Origin: Lysobacter antibioticus
Lineage (GTDB): Bacteria > Pseudomonadota > Gammaproteobacteria > Xanthomonadales > Xanthomonadaceae
Direction: 5' to 3'
DNA: 61,614 nucleotides
Assembly (NCBI RefSeq): GCF_001442535.1
Contig: NZ_CP013141.1
Span: 4,583,074 to 4,644,687, forward strand
Positions 56,735 through 61,614 of this stretch are shown here, in pieces. The stretch's first letter is position 1. Each line of letters opens with the position of its first letter. A program made the translations under genes and the position numbers. Below the pieces are notes generated by a model that ran no database searches, was not told the origin of the DNA, and worked only from the letters and a program-made list of their open reading frames with translations.

Positions 56735-59700
56735 TCAGAAGCGGTAGTGGAAGCTCAGCTGAGCCGCCCAGCGCGAGATGCCCTTCTCGTCGTAGATCTG
56801 TTCCGGATCGGGCTTGGTGAAGCGGTAGATGTATTTACCGGTCGCCGGGTCGATACCGCCGTAATCGACGATACCGCGCATGCCCGGGAACGCGACCTCT
56901 TCGATCTGTCCCCAATCCTTGTTCAACAGGTTGCCGACGTTGAGGATGTCGAGCGCGAGCTCGGCCTTGTGGCCTTCCCAGAAGCCCGGGAATTCCTGGG
57001 CGATGTGCAGGTCGAACTGGTTGACCCACTTGCCGCGCACTGCGTTGCGCTGGGCGACCTGGCCGCCGTGGCTGCGCAGGTACTCGTCGCTGTTGTAGAA
57101 CTGCCAGAACGCTGCCTCTTCGGCGGCATTGCGGAACAGCACGTCGCCCGGACCCTTCGGGATGTACATCAGGTCGTTGAAGCGGCCGTCGCCGTTGGCG
57201 TCGTTGTCGAACGCATAGCTGTACGGACGGCCCGAACGGCCTTCGTAGAACAGCGAGACGATGGTGTTGTTGTCGCCGAAGAAGGCGTGCTTCCAGTTCA
57301 GCGAAGCGGTGAAGCGGTCGCGGACTTCGTAGCTGGAACGCGCGCTGACTTCTTCGTTGGCCTGGAACACGGCAACGTTGCCGAGCTGCGAGCTCGAGGT
57401 CGAGCTGGTCAGCGGGCTGACTTCGTCGGCATGCGTGTAGGTGTAGGCGACGCTCCAGCTCCAGTCGCTGTTGTTGAACGGCTTGTTCAACGACAGGGTG
57501 AACTGCTGGCTTTCGCCCTTGCCGGTCTGGCGGGCGATGATCGCGTCGTTATACGCGGTCGCACGCAGGGCGCGGGCATTGGTGCGGCTGTTGGTGCAGG
57601 CCGAACCGTTCAGGCCGGTTTCGCGCAGGCAGGCGGTGCCGTCGGCGTTCCAGCTGGCCGCGGCCAGGCCGTTCGGGTCCCAATAGATGTTGCGGCCGTC
57701 CTGGCCGATCTTGGTGGCCGCACCGAGGTTCAGCTGCTGGTAGTACAGCGCGTCGTTGACCGAGGTCACCACCGCTTCGGCGGCGGCGACGATGCCGTAC
57801 CACGGCAGCTCGGTATCGAACGCCAGGTTGGCCTTCCACACCGACGGCAGGCTCATGTCCTTTTCGATGAAGTCGACCGACTGGGTCGCACCGGCGGCGC
57901 CGCCAGCGGCGTTGACCAGGGCCAGCTGGTTGTCCGGGTTGGCGCTGAAGCCGTTGATGCCGTTGGTGAACACGTAGTCGGTGTACGACACGCCGTTGTT
58001 CGAGTACGGGTTGGCCAGCCACACGGTCGGGGTGCCGCCGCGGAACAGGCCGATGCCGCCGCGCAGCTGGGTCGGACGCTCGCTGTCGAAGGTGTAGTTG
58101 AAGCCGAAGCGCGGCGCGATCAGATCGGTGCCATCGATGTTGTTGTCGTTGCGCGTACCGAACAAGGCCGATGCCGCCGGGTTGAACACCGGACGGTCGT
58201 CGACGATGGCGCGGTCGTAGCGCAGGCCGAAGGTCAGGCTCAACTTGTCGTTGACCGCCCAGGTGTCCTGCAGGAACACGCCGACGTTCTTCTGGGTGAA
58301 GGTCGCGGCCATGTTGTCGAGGTCGCCGCCGCGCGGGTAGAACAGCTGGTAGCGGCTGGAACGGCCGGCACGATAGTCGGCGACGCTGTTGAAGGTGTAG
58401 ACGCCGTTGACGCGGCGGCCGAACAGGTTGTAGACCTCGTTGGACTCGTAGTCGGCGCCGAACTTGACGGTGTGGTCGCCGAGGAACAGGTTACCGGCGA
58501 AGAAACCGTTCCAGGTCTTGGTCTCGAGGACGTTGACGTGGGTGTTCTCTTCGGTGCCCAGGTTCAGCGTGTTGCTGCCGAAACGCACGGCGATCGCCGG
58601 CAGGTCGAAGCGCGGGCTGCGCACGGCCGAGTAGTCGCGGTACGAGACCTTGGCTTCGGTCGAGAAGACGTCGGTCCAGTCGCTGAACAACTGCGCCGTG
58701 TAGGTCTTGAACTCGAAGTCGTTGACGTAGTGGTAGGAATTCAGCGCCAGCGAATTGGTGCCGAAGCCCTGCAGGAACGCGGTGCTCTGCTCGCTCTTGG
58801 CGTAGCGGAAGTTGGCGCGGTGCTTGTCGCTGATGTTCCAGTCGAACTTGATGCCGTACTCTTCGGTATCGGTGTCCAGCGCCGGCAACGCCAGGCTGCC
58901 CGGGTCGAAGCCGTACAGGCTCTTCGAGACCGAGATCACCTCGTCGATCTGCGCCTGGGTGATGTTGACGATGTTATTGGCGCCCGAGCCCGCAGGACCG
59001 AAGCTGGAGTTGCCGGTGAACACTTCCTTGCCGGTGTACTTCTCGTAGTTGGCGAAGAAGAACAGCTTGTCCTTGACCAGCGGGCCGCCGAAGGTGGCGC
59101 CGAAGGTGCTTTCGCTGTCGAACAACCGCGGACGCACGTCGTTCTGGTTCTTGCCCGACCAGTCGTTGTCGCGGTAGACGCCGTAGACCGAACCGTGGAA
59201 TTCGTTGGTGCCCGACTTGGTCACGGCGTTGATCACGCCGCCGGTGCCGCCGGAGATGGTCACGTCGTAGTTGGCGACGTCGACCGCCACTTCGTCGATC
59301 ACATCCATCGAGAACGGCTGGCGCGGGGTCGGCAGGCCGTTGCCGCCGAGGCCGAAGGAGTCGTTGGTGCTGATGCCGTCGACGCGGATCACGTTGTAGC
59401 GCGGGTTCTGGCCGCCGACCGAGATCTCGTTGCGCGACTTGTCGGTGACGACGACGCGCGGGTCGAGGCGGACGAAGTCCTGCAGGTTGCGGTTGATGGT
59501 CGGCATCGACTCCAGCTGATCGCGGGTCAGGATCGAGCCGGCGCCCATCTTGTTGGACGAGAACACTTCCGAACCGAGGGCGGCGACGGCCTGCACGGCA
59601 TCCAGGGTCGTGACCTGGTTGTTCAGTGCGACGTCGACTTCGTTGACCTTGTCCAGGTTCAGGAAGACGCCGTCCTGGCTGGCGGTGCCGGAGCCTTCCT

Positions 59701-59965
59701 TGTTGATGACGACCGTGTACGGGCCGCCGACGCGCAGACCGCGCGCGTTGTAACGACCGTCGGCGCCGGTCGTGGCGCGGCTGACCGTGCCCGACTCGGA
59801 GTGGGTGATGGTGACTTCGGCACCCGCGACCGGCTGGCCGTCGGCGCCGAGGACGCGGCCGGCGAGGCCTGCGGAAGTGCTCTGCGCGAAGACCGGCGCA
59901 GTGGCGAGAACGGCAAGCAGGCCAAGCGTGAGCTTGGACAACCGGACGCGGTTCGGATGAGTCAT
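56735..59965 (-). CDS. Oar-like TonB-dependent receptor
   Basis: The 1076-residue outer-membrane protein has a signal ending APVFAQ. A carboxypeptidase-regulatory-like beta domain covers about residues 30-115 (GLAGRVLGADGQPVAGAEVTI, ATTGADGRYNARGL). The plug contains SILTRDQLESMPTINRNLQDFVRLDPRV in outline and VGGQNPRYNVIRVDG. A large barrel ends in AQLSFHYRF with C-terminal Phe. This is the Oar type common in xanthomonads and myxobacteria. Its ligand is unknown; it has no metabolic neighbours. Repeats at 60083-60100 may belong to its promoter or leader. Confidence 0.93.
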   Translation of the reverse strand: MTHPNRVRLSKLTLGLLAVLATAPVFAQSTSAGLAGRVLGADGQPVAGAEVTITHSESGTVSRATTGADGRYNARGLRVGGPYTVVINKEGSGTASQDGVFLNLDKVNEVDVALNNQVTTLDAVQAVAALGSEVFSSNKMGAGSILTRDQLESMPTINRNLQDFVRLDPRVVVTDKSRNEISVGGQNPRYNVIRVDGISTNDSFGLGGNGLPTPRQPFSMDVIDEVAVDVANYDVTISGGTGGVINAVTKSGTNEFHGSVYGVYRDNDWSGKNQNDVRPRLFDSESTFGATFGGPLVKDKLFFFANYEKYTGKEVFTGNSSFGPAGSGANNIVNITQAQIDEVISVSKSLYGFDPGSLALPALDTDTEEYGIKFDWNISDKHRANFRYAKSEQSTAFLQGFGTNSLALNSYHYVNDFEFKTYTAQLFSDWTDVFSTEAKVSYRDYSAVRSPRFDLPAIAVRFGSNTLNLGTEENTHVNVLETKTWNGFFAGNLFLGDHTVKFGADYESNEVYNLFGRRVNGVYTFNSVADYRAGRSSRYQLFYPRGGDLDNMAATFTQKNVGVFLQDTWAVNDKLSLTFGLRYDRAIVDDRPVFNPAASALFGTRNDNNIDGTDLIAPRFGFNYTFDSERPTQLRGGIGLFRGGTPTVWLANPYSNNGVSYTDYVFTNGINGFSANPDNQLALVNAAGGAAGATQSVDFIEKDMSLPSVWKANLAFDTELPWYGIVAAAEAVVTSVNDALYYQQLNLGAATKIGQDGRNIYWDPNGLAAASWNADGTACLRETGLNGSACTNSRTNARALRATAYNDAIIARQTGKGESQQFTLSLNKPFNNSDWSWSVAYTYTHADEVSPLTSSTSSSQLGNVAVFQANEEVSARSSYEVRDRFTASLNWKHAFFGDNNTIVSLFYEGRSGRPYSYAFDNDANGDGRFNDLMYIPKGPGDVLFRNAAEEAAFWQFYNSDEYLRSHGGQVAQRNAVRGKWVNQFDLHIAQEFPGFWEGHKAELALDILNVGNLLNKDWGQIEEVAFPGMRGIVDYGGIDPATGKYIYRFTKPDPEQIYDEKGISRWAAQLSFHYRF

Positions 59966-60193
59966 TACGGTGACCTCGGGATGTGGAATGCGTGGCGGAG
60001 TTGGGCAGGCGCGGCTCTGCGCCGCTGCCGTGCTCTAAGTTGGATTGGCTAGCCCCTACCCGGACGGCGCGTGGCCGCTGGGTTAACAGCAGTTTAACAG
60101 GCTAGGGGGGAGGTGTGACAGAGACGTGACGCCGTTCATGGCTTGTCACACGGTGACCGCAGTCAAAGCTGAACGGGCACGTCCGGCAAAGCA
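59966..60193. promoter_or_regulatory. upstream region of the Oar-like receptor: repeats TTAACAG and GTGTGACA/TGTCACAC
   Basis: TTAACAG occurs at 60083-60089 and 60094-60100, 11 bp apart, which puts both on one helix face. GTGTGACA at 60113-60120 faces TGTCACAC at 60144-60151. These elements lie 120-190 bp before the start and look regulatory; the factor is unknown. The remaining bases show nothing further. Confidence 0.35.
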
Positions 60194-60313
60194 GGAGTGA
60201 GAAGTGAGGAGCCAGGGAGAGGGCGGTAGCCCAGGGGCTCAGCCTGCCGAGGTCCGGTGCAGCCTCAAAACCGAGCCGAGCCACTCACTGCTCACTCCTC
60301 CCCACTCACTTCC
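60194..60313. repeat. intergenic palindrome of GTGAG-type units
   Basis: GGAGTGAGAAGTGAGGAG at 60194-60211 faces CACTCACTGCTCACTCCTCC and CCCACTCACTTCC at 60282-60312. The arms consist of short GTGAG/CTCAC units and flank the 3' end of the marC-type gene. It is a different repeat type from the GGGAATC family. Confidence 0.55.
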
Positions 60314-60318
60314 AGCCC

Positions 60319-60915
60319 TCAGGGCGGCGAGATCTGCAGGTAGGTGCCCAGGCCGTCGAGGACCATCTGCACCGAGATCGCCACCAGCAGCATGCCCATC
60401 AGGCGTTCGATCGCGATCAGGGCGCGGCGGCCGAGCAGCTTGTACAACAAGGTGGCCGAGAACAGGATCGCCGCGGTCGCGCCCCAGGCGATCAGCAGGG
60501 CCAGGCTCCAGTCGGTCAGGCGCGAGGGGTCGTTGCTGCCCATCAACATGACCGCGGCCATGCCCGAGGGGCCGGCCACCAGCGGGATCGCCATCGGCAC
60601 GATGAAGGGCTCGCCGTCGGGCAACTCGCCCATCAGCCCTTCCGGCGGCGGGAAGATCATGCGGATGCCGATCAGGAACAGGACGATGCCGCCGGCGATC
60701 GAGACCGACTCCTGGCGCAGGTGCATCAGATCCAGGGCGTACTTGCCGCCCCATAGGAACAGCATCAGCACGCCGAGCGCGATCAGCAGCTCGCGCGCGA
60801 GCACGATCCGCTGGCGTTTGGGCGGCAGCCCGCGCAGCAGGCTCAGGAACACCGGGATGTTCCCGAGCGGATCGAGAATGATGAACAGCAGCAGCGCGGC
60901 CGAGGCAATCGTCAT
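60319..60915 (-). CDS. MarC family membrane protein
   Basis: The 198-residue protein has six membrane helices and the MarC/UPF0056 signatures. These are LLLFIILDPLGNIPVFLSLL, the second-half VPMAIPLVAGPSGMAAVML, and the helix IAGGIVLFLIGIRMIF. Half-repeats of three helices with an intervening cytosolic loop are typical. MarC proteins are not drug pumps despite their name; a small-molecule transport role is inferred for relatives. It starts 30 bases after the short-chain dehydrogenase-like gene, so the pair may form an operon. Confidence 0.92.
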   Translation of the reverse strand: MTIASAALLLFIILDPLGNIPVFLSLLRGLPPKRQRIVLARELLIALGVLMLFLWGGKYALDLMHLRQESVSIAGGIVLFLIGIRMIFPPPEGLMGELPDGEPFIVPMAIPLVAGPSGMAAVMLMGSNDPSRLTDWSLALLIAWGATAAILFSATLLYKLLGRRALIAIERLMGMLLVAISVQMVLDGLGTYLQISPP

Positions 60916-60945
60916 GGGCAGATGGCCGTCATGGGCGGTTGGCCG

Positions 60946-61614
60946 TCATAGCGTCGGCGCCCAGACCTGGCCGCGGTGCACGGCGCCTTCGGGCGCCAGC
61001 AAGGTCACGCAGGCCGAGGCATAGGCCGCGGGATCGCGGGCGCTGCGGTCGCTGTCTTCGACATAGGCGCGCGAACGCAGGCCGGTGCGCATCGGCCCCG
61101 GGCGCAGGCCGGACACGCGGATGCTCGAATTGACCAGTTCGGCGTGCAGCATGCCGACCAGCGCCGCCAGAGCGTGCTGGGCCGCGCCGTAGCCGCCCCA
61201 ATACGCTTGCCCGACGCGCTGCGGGTCATCAAGCGCGAACACCAGCGCCGCATCGGCCGACTTGGCCATCAGCGGCAGGCAGGCCTGCGACAGCCACCAC
61301 GGCGCGGTGAGATTGACGTGCACGGCGCGCGCGAACGCGGCCGGGTCGGTCTGCGCCAGCGGGGTCAGGCCGGGGAAATCGGCGGCGCAATGCAGCACAC
61401 CGTCGAGACGGCCCAGCTCGCTTTCGATGCGCACGGCCATGTCGGCGTAGTCGTCGGGCTGCGCGCCTTCCAGGTCGAGCGGGTACAGCAGCGGCTCCGG
61501 GCCGAGTTGGGCAACAGCGTCGTAGACCCGGTTCAACTTCGGCAACTTGCGCCCCAGCAGCACCAGGGTCGCGCCCGCGCTCGCGCAGGCGGCGGCCGCG
61601 GCCGCGCCGAGTCC
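60946..61614 (-). CDS. short-chain dehydrogenase-like protein, YciK-related (5' end outside window)
   Basis: At least 222 residues are visible; the N-terminus lies beyond the window. The end of a Rossmann Gly-rich region (GLGAAAAAACASAGATLVLLGRK) is followed by LDGVLHCAADFPGL and NLTAPWWLSQACLPLM, in SDR order. The active site is degenerate. The usual serine motif is replaced by ALVFALDDPQRVG, and Tyr-x3-Lys reads YGAAQ, so Lys is Gln. The rest of the fold (LRPGPMRTGLRSRAY) is intact. A structural or non-catalytic role is likely, or the enzyme uses other residues. The YciK relationship is inference from layout. Confidence 0.82.
   Translation of the reverse strand, partial: GLGAAAAAACASAGATLVLLGRKLPKLNRVYDAVAQLGPEPLLYPLDLEGAQPDDYADMAVRIESELGRLDGVLHCAADFPGLTPLAQTDPAAFARAVHVNLTAPWWLSQACLPLMAKSADAALVFALDDPQRVGQAYWGGYGAAQHALAALVGMLHAELVNSSIRVSGLRPGPMRTGLRSRAYVEDSDRSARDPAAYASACVTLLAPEGAVHRGQVWAPTL

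Noticed and set aside
56747..60052. 1100-codon plus-strand open frame opposite the Oar-like receptor
   Set aside because: Antisense shadow made possible by high GC; Val/Arg/Gly-rich, no recognisable domain.

Overview
The window is high-GC chromosomal DNA from a gammaproteobacterium of the family Xanthomonadaceae, most likely Lysobacter or a close relative. The grounds are strongly GC-biased third codon positions, two large TonB-dependent receptors of xanthomonad type (TIGR01782-like and Oar-like), a minor-pilin cluster fimT-pilV-pilW-pilX-pilY1-pilE, an ihfA-merR pair after pheST, and xanthomonad-type small lipoproteins. Genus is inference from gene content; no rRNA is present. There are four tRNA genes (Phe-GAA, Pro-GGG, Val-GAC, Asn-GTT), no insertion sequence, no prophage and no CRISPR array.

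Layout. 1-2.4 kb (minus): rsmD, coaD, a lipoprotein, a 2[4Fe-4S] ferredoxin and the start of a secreted protein. 2.4-7.4 kb (plus): ftsY, an AsmA-like protein, mutY (preceded by a chain of two mini-ORFs), the yggX iron/oxidative-protection gene, and two tandem small secreted paralogues. 7.5-14.4 kb is gene-poor: an acetyltransferase, a large DUF11-repeat exported protein, tRNA-Phe, two lipoproteins, and about 3 kb with little convincing coding capacity. 14.5-21.3 kb (plus): an acyl-CoA dehydrogenase, an HNH nuclease, a protein of unknown function with a receiver-like start, dxs, and a coupled secreted protein. 21.2-23.6 kb (minus): a DUF3649/PepSY/DUF3325 membrane operon under a probable Fur box. 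23.8-29 kb: a TraB/GumN protein, a TetR regulator overlapping a rifampicin-phosphotransferase-like enzyme, and a DUF1275 membrane protein.

29-36 kb (minus) is a carbohydrate locus, TonB receptor > GH97 alpha-glucosidase > glucokinase. It reads as import of an alpha-glucan or oligosaccharide, hydrolysis to glucose and phosphorylation. A perfect 26-bp palindrome of LacI-operator type lies directly upstream. The adjacent lacI-type gene is a wreck: it keeps its DNA-binding helix and its last 65 or so residues but has lost the middle and the reading frame.

36-45 kb (minus) is the classical thrS-infC-rpmI-rplT-pheS-pheT-ihfA-merR operon. Its leader holds an 8-residue peptide with two adjacent Thr codons followed by an intrinsic terminator, which suggests Thr-dependent attenuation of thrS. 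infC appears to start at the rare codon ATC. 45-54.5 kb (minus): uvrB and then the type IV minor pilin/PilY1 operon, with 4-bp stop/start overlaps at its head. 55-61.6 kb (minus): ppnN, an Oar-like TonB receptor, a MarC-type membrane protein and a short-chain dehydrogenase-like protein lacking catalytic residues, cut by the window end.

Several intergenic spaces carry imperfect palindromes built of short GGGAATC-type units (three good copies) or GTGAG-type units (one copy). The most interesting items are the thrS leader, the broken lacI next to an intact operator, the mutY mini-ORF relay, the TetR/rifampicin-phosphotransferase-like pair and the tandem small secreted paralogues.
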